A program made the position numbers and the translations under genes. Source: Histidinibacterium lentulum (GTDB lineage: Bacteria > Pseudomonadota > Alphaproteobacteria > Rhodobacterales > Rhodobacteraceae). Taken from it: a stretch of 64,000 nucleotides of DNA. The stretch spans positions 1 through 64,000 of the forward strand of contig NZ_ML119094.1 of NCBI RefSeq assembly GCF_003789055.1, read 5' to 3'. The notes beneath the pieces are model-generated. The model saw nothing but the letters and a program-made list of their open reading frames with translations, was not told the DNA's origin and made no database searches. Within the stretch, counting starts at the first letter, position 1. Each line of letters begins with the position of its first letter. This document shows, one piece after another, positions 1 to 8,800 of this stretch.

Positions 1-125
1 TACGCCCAGCGATCTGAGAAACGCATTCGTAGCACACATTGCGAAACGCACTCCCTGCCTCATTACAGGGATGCCTTCGCAACTCGTCAGCTCAGCCAGA
101 AGGTGGGGCTCAGCCGCCGCTTACA
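1..125. mobile_element. Possible terminus of an insertion element (partial)
   Basis: The methyltransferase reading frame on the minus strand loses family resemblance exactly where the sequence becomes TGTAAGCGGCGGCTGAG on that strand (ending at position 125). The segment begins with TGT and contains the subterminal repeat GGCTGAGC twice, a layout I associate with IS21-like ends. No transposase lies inside the window, so this rests on the junction and the terminal TGT only. It could instead be a simple deletion junction. Confidence 0.3.
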
Positions 126-2442
126 GATGTGTTATCACAACATCACTCGGTAGAATGCCAACAGGCAAGTATTCTCGACGCTCAGACGAGACCTGAGGGA
201 CGAGTATCTGGGAACTTTGAGCTAGATTTCGGTAACGAAATTGATGCGGGTTCTTTCTTAAGGTTCGTGCAACTTCTCCGCCGCCTTCTCTGTATTTTCG
301 AACCCCAGAGATGCGCTCGGCTGACCCTGGCAGAGATTCAGCGAGTTTCAAATCACCATCTTCAAACCACAGACAGAAACGTTGTACGCCGTCGATGAAT
401 TCACTCGTGCCCTTAACTGGTCGAATGAAATCAACAAGCTCAGGCGATTTTTCCAATGCACTATTTCGTTCACTGGTGCTGAGGAACAAGTGTCCACCGT
501 CATATGCAGCGTTTCCCGTTATCATTCTCGAAAGCCGGCCAGCCGGTGTTGCACGAGGGTGGACGACAAGATCAGACCCCTCGACCAAGTAGGGGCTAAT
601 ATTAGAGACCTCCTTCTTTGTGTCTCCCTGAAAGATAAACTTCGGCGCGGCGCTTCTCTTGTTCAACCCAATAATTGTAACAGTCACGCCTGCGTTATGC
701 GCAGCGTTATTTGACCATTTGAATGGCAGGTACGCAAAGTTGATCTCGCATCCAGTCCTATAAACCTCAGGCCAAAGGACGGGAACATGTGTCCCTTCGT
801 TGATGGAGTTGGTAGCAACAAATGCAACTCGATCCAATGCGGAAATGTAATCGCATGCCTTTAGAATGAAGCCGCAAACGTAATCGAGGTTCTTGTATTT
901 TTTGCTTCCCTCAAAAATTAGAGCTAGATCTTCCTTCTGCTCCGAGCTCTGCTTCTTTCCACCAACGTAGGGCGGGTTCCCGCAAATATAGGTCTCTCCC
1001 CCCTCGTTCGCGAAGTCGATCTGCGCCTGATCCAGGGGCGCCATGAACAGGTCATCGGCCTGAAACTTCACCCCCGTCCCTGTGGGCGGGCAGACCGACA
1101 GCCAGTCCAGCCGCAGGGCGTTGCCGCAGGTGATCCAGTTCTGCGCGTCCAGCGGCAGGAACTCGGCCAGTGCCTCTTTCTGGCCGCGATAAGTCACGTC
1201 GCATTGGTATTCCGCGATGATCAGCGCCAGCCGCGCGATCTCGGCCGAGAAATCCCGCAGCTCGATCCCGCGATAGTTGGTCAGGGGAATGTCGGTGCGG
1301 CGCTGCGGCTCGCCCCGGCGCTTGTTAATCTCATATTCCAGCGCGCGCATTTCCTTGTAGGCGATGACAAGGAAGTTGCCCGACCCGCAGGCGGGATCGA
1401 AGACGCGGATCTTGGCCATGCGGGCGCGCAGATTGGCCAGCTTGCGCGCGTTGTCGCCCGCCGCCTCCAGCTCTGCACGCAGGTCATCAAGGAAGAGCGG
1501 GTTCAACACCTTCAGGATGTTCGGCACGGAGGTGTAGTGCATGCCGAGGACCGAGCGTTCCTCTTCATCTGCGACGGCCTGGATCATCGACCCGAAGATG
1601 TCGGGGTTGATCTGCGTCCAATCGAGGCTACCGATATGAGAGAGGTAGCGCTGCGCGATCTTGGAAAAGCGCGGCACATCGGTGCTGCCCGAAAACAGCC
1701 CGCCGTTCACATAGGGAAAGGCATCGGCCCAGCGGGGCAGCCTGGCCTCGGCGCGCTTGGCGATGGGGGTGTTCATCGCGCGGAAGATTTCGCCGATGAC
1801 TTCGTGCGTGTTGGACCCATCGCGGTTCGCCATCTGGTCGATGGTGGCGGTGAACAGGTTGTCGCTGACGAAGATGTCGGTGTCTTCGGCAAAGAAGCAG
1901 AAGATCAGCCGCGCCATGAAATGATTCATGTCGTGGCGTTTTTCCGCGCTGCCCCAGTCAGGGTTGTCCTTGATCAGCTCGACATAGAGCCGGTTGAGGC
2001 GGCTGGTCGCGCGGATGTCAAATGCACTTTCGCGGATCTGCTTGACGGTGGAGATGCCAGCAAGCGGCAGGAAGAAGCCGAAATGGTCGGGGAAATCAGT
2101 GTAGCGGCAGGCGATGGTTTCGCCGGTCGTGATATCCTCGGCCTCGAGGTCGATGCCGTCGGTGGCGAGGATGAACTTGGCCTTGGCGCGGGTCGTGGCG
2201 GGGCTATCGCGAAGGGCGGTCAGGGTCGCCGCGATGTCGCCCGGCGCGCAGGTCGCAAGGTGGATGTTGTTGGTCTGAAGGACGCCGCCGATATCGGACT
2301 TGTTCGATGCGCCGGTGCGCAGCCGCTTGATGGTCGTGTCCTTGTTGCCGAAGGCCATGAGGAAGGCATAAGGGAACTCGACCGCATCAAAGGGCTGCTC
2401 GGCGAGTTCAGAAACGGCTTGTTCGATTTCAACGGCGTTCAT
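121..2442 (-). CDS. MmeI/Type IIL-like DNA methyltransferase, C-terminally truncated
   Basis: This is a class I SAM-dependent adenine-type DNA methyltransferase of the MmeI/YeeA-like family, expected to methylate DNA as part of a single-chain restriction-modification or defence enzyme. The SAM-binding motif DPACGSGNF lies near residue 350 and the catalytic NPPY motif near residue 490. An N-terminal helical/nuclease-like region precedes them and a target-recognition region follows. The 773-residue product stops right after the conserved VSSERR...P.G.L..DVVI segment. From memory, family members continue for roughly 120-150 more residues, so the C-terminus is probably lost at the junction near position 125. 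The part after the NPPY motif is visibly poorer in GC than the rest. The start overlaps the fitB-like stop by ATGA. Activity is doubtful. Confidence 0.8.
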   Translation of the reverse strand: MNAVEIEQAVSELAEQPFDAVEFPYAFLMAFGNKDTTIKRLRTGASNKSDIGGVLQTNNIHLATCAPGDIAATLTALRDSPATTRAKAKFILATDGIDLEAEDITTGETIACRYTDFPDHFGFFLPLAGISTVKQIRESAFDIRATSRLNRLYVELIKDNPDWGSAEKRHDMNHFMARLIFCFFAEDTDIFVSDNLFTATIDQMANRDGSNTHEVIGEIFRAMNTPIAKRAEARLPRWADAFPYVNGGLFSGSTDVPRFSKIAQRYLSHIGSLDWTQINPDIFGSMIQAVADEEERSVLGMHYTSVPNILKVLNPLFLDDLRAELEAAGDNARKLANLRARMAKIRVFDPACGSGNFLVIAYKEMRALEYEINKRRGEPQRRTDIPLTNYRGIELRDFSAEIARLALIIAEYQCDVTYRGQKEALAEFLPLDAQNWITCGNALRLDWLSVCPPTGTGVKFQADDLFMAPLDQAQIDFANEGGETYICGNPPYVGGKKQSSEQKEDLALIFEGSKKYKNLDYVCGFILKACDYISALDRVAFVATNSINEGTHVPVLWPEVYRTGCEINFAYLPFKWSNNAAHNAGVTVTIIGLNKRSAAPKFIFQGDTKKEVSNISPYLVEGSDLVVHPRATPAGRLSRMITGNAAYDGGHLFLSTSERNSALEKSPELVDFIRPVKGTSEFIDGVQRFCLWFEDGDLKLAESLPGSAERISGVRKYREGGGEVARTLRKNPHQFRYRNLAQSSQILVPQVSSERREYLPVGILPSDVVITHL

Positions 2443-2861
2443 GCGGCGGTCCAGGGGTTGATCAGGTCGATCTCGCAGCCCTCGAAGTCAGGCGTATTGC
2501 GCGTGGCGACGGTGGCACCACGGGAGTGGGCAATGGAGGCGATCTGGCAATCGGCCTGGGCGATCGGCCGCCCGGCGGACCGTCGTGTGGCAGCGATGGT
2601 GGCATAGGACTGCGCGGCGTCGCTGTCGAAGGGCAGGATACGACCGGCGAGGTCTTCGCGCAGGATACGGTCCACGGCGTCAATCAGCGCGGCGCGGCGC
2701 TTGCCATTCCCCATGATCGCGAGGCCGTAGCGCAGCTCTGCCTCCGATATCGCAGTCAGGTAGACGTTGAGCCCGTCCTGAGCCGACAGCCACAGCTCGA
2801 CCCTGGGCTCGGGGGCCGGGCGCAACAGCTCCGAGATGACATTCGTATCGAGGATGATCAT
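2439..2861 (-). CDS. PIN-domain toxin, FitB/VapC family
   Basis: A 140-residue single PIN-domain ribonuclease, predicted to be the toxin of a type II toxin-antitoxin pair that cleaves RNA. The N-terminus MIILDTNVISE supplies the first catalytic aspartate (D5). An acidic position follows in ISEAELRYG, and the C-terminal RNTPDFEG segment matches the FitB/plasmid-stability type. It lies three bases downstream of the antitoxin gene and overlaps the next methyltransferase start by four bases, so the three genes look like one transcript. On a plasmid such a pair typically promotes stable inheritance. Confidence 0.9.
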   Translation of the reverse strand: MIILDTNVISELLRPAPEPRVELWLSAQDGLNVYLTAISEAELRYGLAIMGNGKRRAALIDAVDRILREDLAGRILPFDSDAAQSYATIAATRRSAGRPIAQADCQIASIAHSRGATVATRNTPDFEGCEIDLINPWTAA

Positions 2862-2864
2862 GCG

Positions 2865-3113
2865 TCAGGCCTGGTCGAACGCGGGCGGTTCACGCATGGC
2901 CTCTCGCTGCGGAAGGTCGAGATCAACGCCACCGATAGGCGCGACCCGTGCTCGGATGGCCGCGGCAAGATCATGGGATGGCTTCGCTTCGCCGACGACA
3001 TGGCGCAAGATCTCGCGCGCCTCCTCTTCCATCGAGCGGCCATGCTCGGCTGCGCGGATGCGAAGGCGGCGCTTTACGTCGTCGTCAAGGTTCCGGATGG
3101 TAATGCTCGCCAT
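2865..3113 (-). CDS. Ribbon-helix-helix antitoxin, FitA-like
   Basis: An 82-residue antitoxin. The N-terminal MASITIRNLDDDVKRRLRIRA is a typical Arc/FitA ribbon-helix-helix DNA-binding motif, followed by HGRSMEEEAREIL. The acidic and proline-rich tail would wrap the PIN toxin. The start is fixed by AGGAGG five bases upstream of the ATG. It is the first gene of the toxin-antitoxin operon and should autorepress it together with the toxin. Confidence 0.9.
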   Translation of the reverse strand: MASITIRNLDDDVKRRLRIRAAEHGRSMEEEAREILRHVVGEAKPSHDLAAAIRARVAPIGGVDLDLPQREAMREPPAFDQA

Positions 3114-3161
3114 GATATCCTCCTGAGAGGAGTGTAATCATCGCAATCAATGCGATCAAGA

Positions 3162-3437
3162 CTAATCGCCTGATTGCAGGGCCTCATAGCCCCGCCGCTT
3201 CTTCACCGCAGCAAGCTTCATCAATGCCGTGATGGCTTTGCCTTCATCAGGATGGGTCTCGACCATCATCTGCCCCCGAAACCCGATCCGGCCCCATTCG
3301 CGCACGAGGCTGGCGCGACCGAAGAGGTCGCGTTGCACACTCAGTCGATAGAAGCGACGCATGTTACGCGCCGGATCGATCCGGCGCATCTGCACATCGG
3401 TCGGGAAGACATCAAGCTGGATCGGACTATGGTACAT
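3162..3437 (-). CDS. WGR domain-containing protein
   Basis: A 91-residue protein that consists almost entirely of one WGR domain, named for its conserved W-G-R (here REWGRIGFRGQ near residues 46-56). WGR domains bind nucleic acid ends in PARPs and occur as stand-alone proteins on alphaproteobacterial plasmids. The function here is unknown. There is no strong Shine-Dalgarno sequence before the ATG. The gene lies between the toxin-antitoxin operon and a cluster of hairpins ending the DUF2493 gene. Confidence 0.85.
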   Translation of the reverse strand: MYHSPIQLDVFPTDVQMRRIDPARNMRRFYRLSVQRDLFGRASLVREWGRIGFRGQMMVETHPDEGKAITALMKLAAVKKRRGYEALQSGD

Positions 3438-3470
3438 GTAGTGATAGGGTGAAGTTTCCTACACAATATC

Positions 3471-3531
3471 AGGTGGAAGCCTGCGCTTCCACCTCGATTT
3501 CCCCGCGAGGGGAAAGGGGGCTCACGCCCCC
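3471..3531 (-). terminator. Three consecutive hairpins after the DUF2493 gene
   Basis: Three perfect inverted repeats sit end to end: AGGTGGAAGC/GCTTCCACCT (3471-3494), TTTCCCC/GGGGAAA (3498-3515) and GGGGGC/GCCCCC (3516-3531, over the stop codon). None has a long U-run, but together they probably stop transcription coming from the DUF2493 gene. Confidence 0.5.
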
Positions 3532-4454
3532 TTCTCGAACTTCATGACCGGAATGCCCAGCTTCTTGGCCTTGTCGGCGAGGTTCTCCTGGATGCCATTG
3601 CCCGGGAAGACGAGGACGCCCACGGGCAGCACGTCGAGCATGGCGTCGTTGCGCTTGAAGGGGGCGGCCTTGGCATGCTTGGTCCAGTCGGGCTTGAAGG
3701 CCACCTGGGTCACGCCGCGGGCCTCGGCCCATTTGGCAGCGATGGTCTCTGCTCCCTTCGGGCTGCCACCGTGCAGAAGAACCATGTCGGGATACTTGGT
3801 CCGGACTTGATCCAGCTTACCCCAGATGAGGCGGTGATCGTTGAAGTCGGTCCCACCGGTGAGGGCGACCTTGGGGCCTGCGGGCAGCATCACCTCGGTC
3901 TCCGCGCGGCGCTTCGCGGCCAGGAAATCGCGGCTGTCGATCAGCGCTGCGGTCATGTGCTGGCGGTTCACCATCGAACCGGTGCGGGGGCGCCAGGTGG
4001 AACCGGTGTGATGGACAAACTCGGTCGCGGCGTGATCGCGCATCATGTCCATGCAGTTGCGCCGTTCGATCAGGGTCATGCCTTCGGCCGTCAGGCGCTC
4101 GAGTTCGGTGGATTTCACCTCGGAGCCATCCTGCTCCCGCTGGAGGCGGCGTTGCGCCTGCTCGTTCTCGTCCAGCGACCGCTCGATCCGGGCCGTGGCG
4201 CGGTGGAAGAGGTTGACCTGACCCCAGAGCACCTCTTCGAGGTCGGGTTCCATGCGGGTGTCTTCCAGGGTCGCGACGAGGGCATCGAAGATGTCGGCGA
4301 CGGCGACCGCGAGGCGCTGCCCATCGGGCATCGGGCGCGGATCGGGCTCGTCAAAGGGGCGGTAGCCATAGAGCTGCAGCTCGTCGAGCGCATGGGCGGT
4401 CTGGGATGCGGTGTGGGCGGGTTCATACGCGTCGTCGTGGGTGTGGATCGTCAT
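3522..4454 (-). CDS. DUF2493 (SLOG-fold) protein
   Basis: A 310-residue protein whose last 115 residues form a DUF2493/YspA-type SLOG domain (KVALTGGTDF, LLHGGSPKGAE, VLVFPGNGI), a Rossmann-like fold predicted to bind nucleotide ligands. The N-terminal two thirds is helical and charged, without a known domain. The start is set at the ATG preceded by GGAGG. SLOG proteins of this type are common on alphaproteobacterial plasmids next to Toprim and strawberry-notch genes, as here. The biochemical role is unknown; nucleotide sensing is inferred from the fold. Confidence 0.85.
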   Translation of the reverse strand: MTIHTHDDAYEPAHTASQTAHALDELQLYGYRPFDEPDPRPMPDGQRLAVAVADIFDALVATLEDTRMEPDLEEVLWGQVNLFHRATARIERSLDENEQAQRRLQREQDGSEVKSTELERLTAEGMTLIERRNCMDMMRDHAATEFVHHTGSTWRPRTGSMVNRQHMTAALIDSRDFLAAKRRAETEVMLPAGPKVALTGGTDFNDHRLIWGKLDQVRTKYPDMVLLHGGSPKGAETIAAKWAEARGVTQVAFKPDWTKHAKAAPFKRNDAMLDVLPVGVLVFPGNGIQENLADKAKKLGIPVMKFEKGA

Positions 4455-4574
4455 CGGTTCTTGCCTCCGGGCCTGTCTGGTCCGCGCGTCATCCCGCGCG
4501 GCCTTCATGGGCTGCGAAAGCCGTGGGAGGGGACGGCCCTTCACCCCCTTTCGGGGCCGGAACGCATGTGGAGG

Positions 4575-4655
4575 AGGACGGGGGGCGGCTGATTTGTCTC
4601 GCGATGCAAAGCGGGGGCTCGTCCCCCGCGGCGGAAATCAGTCGCCCCCCGTCCT
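4575..4655. repeat. Large nested inverted repeat in an intergenic spacer
   Basis: The 366-bp spacer 4455-4820 has no convincing gene. Its core is a 21-bp arm at 4575-4595 whose complement lies at 4635-4655 with a single G-T difference. It encloses a second perfect hairpin GCGGGGG/CCCCCGC at 4611-4629. A smaller palindrome follows near 4658-4672. The structure could fold in RNA or single-stranded DNA. Confidence 0.7.
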
Positions 4656-4820
4656 TGAAGGGGCGGCCCCTTTGACGGCCGCCTGCCCATCTCTTGAAGG
4701 CCGCTCGGGGGACGGGTGGATGAGATTGCCCGGGAAGAGGCAAAGCCGACGGTCCACAGCCACGACAGGAATCCGTGACCCCTGCCCCGCACTCCCGGAC
4801 CGCCCCTTGCGCGATGCAGC

Positions 4821-5852
4821 TCAGCCCAACAGGCGATGCCAATCCTCTGGACCGATCTGCCCTGCCAGATGTTGACGAAGCGCCTCCTTGCCGTTCGCCC
4901 GGAGATCATCGTTGAAATCCCCGAGACGCGGTTCCAGCACCCGCACGCGCACCCCGACCTCGGAAGCTCTGGCGCTCAACCTCTCTGCCGCGCGTTGGCC
5001 AGCGGGATCGCGGTCGATGGCGATGTAGAGGCGCTGCAGCCCCTCCGGCAGCAGGACGGCCCCGAGGTGTCCCGACGAGAGCGCCGCCCAGAAGGGAAGG
5101 CCGGGCACGGCCTCGACCAGGGACAGCATGGTCTCGATGCCTTCGCCGACCACGAGGATGTCGTCATGCGGGGCCAGCCTGACTGCATTGCCAAGGAGAT
5201 GACCCATGGCACGCCGCTGCGTCTCGACCCGCGCTTTTCCCTGTCCGTCTGGCGCGAGCCAGGTGCGATGCACGCCCTGCAAGGCCCCTGCCCCATCGGT
5301 GACCGCGGCGATCAACGCCGGTCTGGGGAGGCTCCGGGTCTGGCCCTCATCCCGATGCCAGCACTTCGGGTGGAAGCGCAGCGCGCTCATCGTGCCTCCT
5401 TGGGTCAGGCCCCGGGCGCGGAGGTAGGTGTCGGCAAGCGTGCCTGCGATCGGCACCGAGGCTGCAAACAGACGCGCTGCGGCCGCTGGTGTGCCACCGG
5501 GGGCCTTGGCCTTCTTCGGCTCTGGCGCATCTGGGTGAACCGGCTGCGGGCGGCCAAGATGCGCCCGGGCCTCGGCCAGAAGGTCGGGAAAGCGGGAGAT
5601 CCCGGTCCTCTCGCGGATGATGTCGAGAAGATCGCCATGCTCGCCCGTGGCGCCATCGGTGAACTTGCCGGCAGCGCCCGGGCCGGACGCGGGCCCGGTC
5701 AGGCGCACGAAGAGCGACCGGCCGGGGTTGTTCTGCAGATCGCCCACGATCCAGTAGGACCCTTCCCGCCGACCAGCGGGAAGGTAAGCGCGACACACGC
5801 TCTCTGCATTCTCCGCAAGAGCGCGGATCACATCTTCGGTCTCGGAATACAT
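4821..5852 (-). CDS. Toprim domain protein (plasmid primase/helicase-like)
   Basis: A 343-residue protein with a Toprim domain in its C-terminal half: VVGEGIETMLSL (catalytic glutamate) near residue 238 and AIDRDPAGQRAAERL (DxD-type metal site) near 278. The N-terminal region, with GSYWIVGDLQ and GDLLDIIRER, matches DUF7146-type plasmid primase-like proteins. Such proteins probably assist DNA processing during plasmid transfer or replication. The gene starts 3 bp after the strawberry-notch gene's stop and is likely co-transcribed with it. Confidence 0.85.
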   Translation of the reverse strand: MYSETEDVIRALAENAESVCRAYLPAGRREGSYWIVGDLQNNPGRSLFVRLTGPASGPGAAGKFTDGATGEHGDLLDIIRERTGISRFPDLLAEARAHLGRPQPVHPDAPEPKKAKAPGGTPAAAARLFAASVPIAGTLADTYLRARGLTQGGTMSALRFHPKCWHRDEGQTRSLPRPALIAAVTDGAGALQGVHRTWLAPDGQGKARVETQRRAMGHLLGNAVRLAPHDDILVVGEGIETMLSLVEAVPGLPFWAALSSGHLGAVLLPEGLQRLYIAIDRDPAGQRAAERLSARASEVGVRVRVLEPRLGDFNDDLRANGKEALRQHLAGQIGPEDWHRLLG

Positions 5853-5855
5853 GGC

Positions 5856-8800
5856 TCAGCACCCTCCGCGTGCATGTAGTCCCGTCACAGGACAACGTGC
5901 AAGCAGACGATCAAGTACGGCGATGCCGGCTGAGTCCGTCGGGCAGAAAAGGCGCAGCTTCCAGCTGATGATCTCCGAGAAGCAGCCATCGGCCTTGAGT
6001 CGGTCCTTCGCCGCTTCCGTGAAGCCAGAGAGCTCGATCCGGTTCACGCCCATGACGCGGGAGAGGTGCAATTCCATCCCTTCGGCCAGCCGCACCACGG
6101 TCTTGCCCTCGAGAACGAGGGCATGGACCTGCGCCGCCGTCAGCTGCGGCGCGTCATTGGCCAGCGTGGTCGCGACCCAGGCAGGCGAGACCCGGCGGCC
6201 AATGATGCGCTGGCCGTCATCGGTCTGCAGCCGGTAGACGCGGGTTTCATCCTGTGGGAGCTGCTTCCAGATCGGCAGCAGCAGCCCCGCCACGATGTGG
6301 AGCGTGGCTTCCGAGAACTCCGGCATCTCAGCCAGTTCCGCGGTCCAGGCGGCAGCGAAGGCCGCGCGGTCGGCCTCGAGCCAGTGGGTTTCGTCCATAA
6401 TCCTGGCCGGAACCGTGGTGGCCTCGGTCGGGCGGATCAGCCGCAAGCGGGGCTCGATCGTGCCGTCGTCCAGCATCAAGCTGGTGGCGGGCACCTGCAC
6501 CGCGGCACGGCCCGAGCGGCTGTTGACCAGCAGGCGTGCTTGTGGGTCGTCGAGCCAGTCGAGCGCATCCGCGAGCGAGGTCGGCGTGTTGCGCCGCTTC
6601 TCCGCGATGGTGAGGAGCTGGGTTTCCGCGCCGGAGCCCGGGTGGGTGTAGATCACCCGGGCATCCGTGACCCGGAAGCTCTCGGCGCGCAGCGTCTCGA
6701 GGCCGAGGTCGTAGACACCGGCCGCGATGGCGCCCTCGATCCGCTGGTCGAGGAGTTCTTCGAAGGCCGAGAAGAGCACGGCCTGCATGTCGATCGTAAG
6801 CGCGAGCAGGCGATTGAGAAAGGTCGTGATCGGCGGCAGGTCGTCCTTCAGACCGTTGTCATCGGTCAGGCTGAGCCCTGTCGCATCCTCAAAAGCGCCA
6901 AGCGAGCAGCCCGCCACATCGCCGCGATAGAGGCGGCGGTAGAGTTGGCGAAGGGCATCGCGGGCGTAAGGCGACTCGAGGTTATCCTCGGGCCGGAACA
7001 GCCCCTGCCCGCCGGTCTGGCGCTGGCCACGCGTGATGGCCCCGAGCGTGTCGAGGCGGCGGGCGATGGTCGAAAGGAACCGTTTCTCTGCCTTCACATC
7101 GGTGGCCACAGGCCGGAAGAGCGGCGGTTGCGCCTGGTTGGTGCGGTTGGTGCGCCCGAGGCCCTGGATCGCCGCATCAGCCTTCCAGCCAGGTTCCAGA
7201 AGATAGTGGACCCGCAAGCGCTGGTTTTTCGCGCCTAGATCGGCGTGATAGCTGCGCCCCGTGCCGCCCGCATCCGAGAAGATCAGGATGCGCTTCTGGT
7301 CGTCCATGAAGGCGGCTGTTTCCGCGAGGTTGGCCGAGCCGGCACGGCTTTCGACGACGAGGCGCGCGGCAGGACCCTCGCCCTTCCTCACGATCCGACG
7401 CGAGCGGCCCGTAACCTCTGCCACGAGGTCCGTGCCGAAACGCTGGACGATCTGGTCGAGCGCCCCCGGCACCGGCGGCAGGCTGGCCAGCTTCTCGATC
7501 AGCGCATCGCGCCTGCGGGCGGCTTCGCGGCACTCGACCGGCTGACCATCCCGCACCACGGGCCGGGACGAGAGATTGCCCTCGCTGTCGGTGAAGGGCT
7601 CGTAGAGCTGCACCGGGAAGGAATAGGCGAGATAGTCCAGGACGTATTCCCGCGGCGTGATGTCGACGCGGATGTCGTTCCACTCCTCGGTCGGGATCTC
7701 TGACAGGCGGCGTTCCATCAGCGCCTCGCCCGTCGAGACGATCTGGACGACAGCCGCATGGCCCGCCGCAAGATCGGCTTCAATGCTGGCGATCAGCGTG
7801 GGGGTTTTCATGCTGGTCAGCAGATGACCGAAGAAGCGCTGCTTGGCGCTCTCGAAGGCAGAGCGCGCGGCGGATTTGGCTTGGCGGTTCAGCGTGCCGT
7901 TCTCACCTGTGATATTGGCCGCTTCCATGGCAGCCGCGAGGTTATTGTGGATGATGGCGAAGGCCCCGGCATAGGCGTCATAGATGCCGCGCTGCTCGGG
8001 CGTCAGCGCATGCTCAAGCATCTCGTATTCGACGCCATCGTAGGAAAGCGACCGGGCGGTGTAGAGGCCGAGCGATCGCAGATCGCGCGCCAGGACCTCC
8101 ATCGCGGCGACGCCGCCCGCTTCGATGGCCTCGACGAACTCCCCGCGCGTCGCGAACGGGAAGTCTTCGCCGCCCCAGAGTCCGAGCCTTTGCGCATAAG
8201 CGAGGTTGTGGACGGTCGTGGCCCCCGTGGCCGAGACATAGACCACGCGGGCATAGGGCAGTTTGTGCTGGAGGCGCAGTCCCGCCCTGCCCTGCTGCGA
8301 GGCTTCCGTATCGCCACGCTCGCCCTTGGACCCTGCGGCATTCGCCATGGCGTGGCTTTCGTCGAAGAGGATCACCCCGTCGAAATCCGCCCCCAGCCAA
8401 TCAACGATCTGGTCGACGCGGGATTTCTTGGCGCCCCTCTCTTCGGAGCGAAGCGTTGCATAGGTGGTGAAGAGGATGCCCTCGGTCAGCGGGATGTCGC
8501 GGCCTTGCGCGAAGCGCGACAGGGGCGTCACCAGAAGTCGCTCCTGGCCGAGGGCAGACCAGTCGCGCTGAGCATCTTCCAGGAGCTTGTCGCTCTTCGA
8601 GATCCAGAGCGCCTTGCGGCGACCCTGACACCAGTTGTCGAGCAGGATCCCGGCCGACTGGCGGCCTTTGCCCGCGCCAGTGCCGTCGCCGAGGAAGAAG
8701 CCGCGACGGAAGCGCACGGCGTCCGCGGCATCGTCGGGCGCGGCCGAGACCATATCGACGGTTTCATCGACGGTCCACGAACCGGCGAGATACGCACCAT

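Noticed and set aside
39-398. 119-codon open frame at the left edge
   Set aside because: It spans the junction between the element-like tip and antisense methyltransferase sequence; no protein motif.
1204-2607. 467-codon open frame on the plus strand over the methyltransferase
   Set aside because: Antisense to conserved methyltransferase motifs and to the toxin gene; no recognisable domain.
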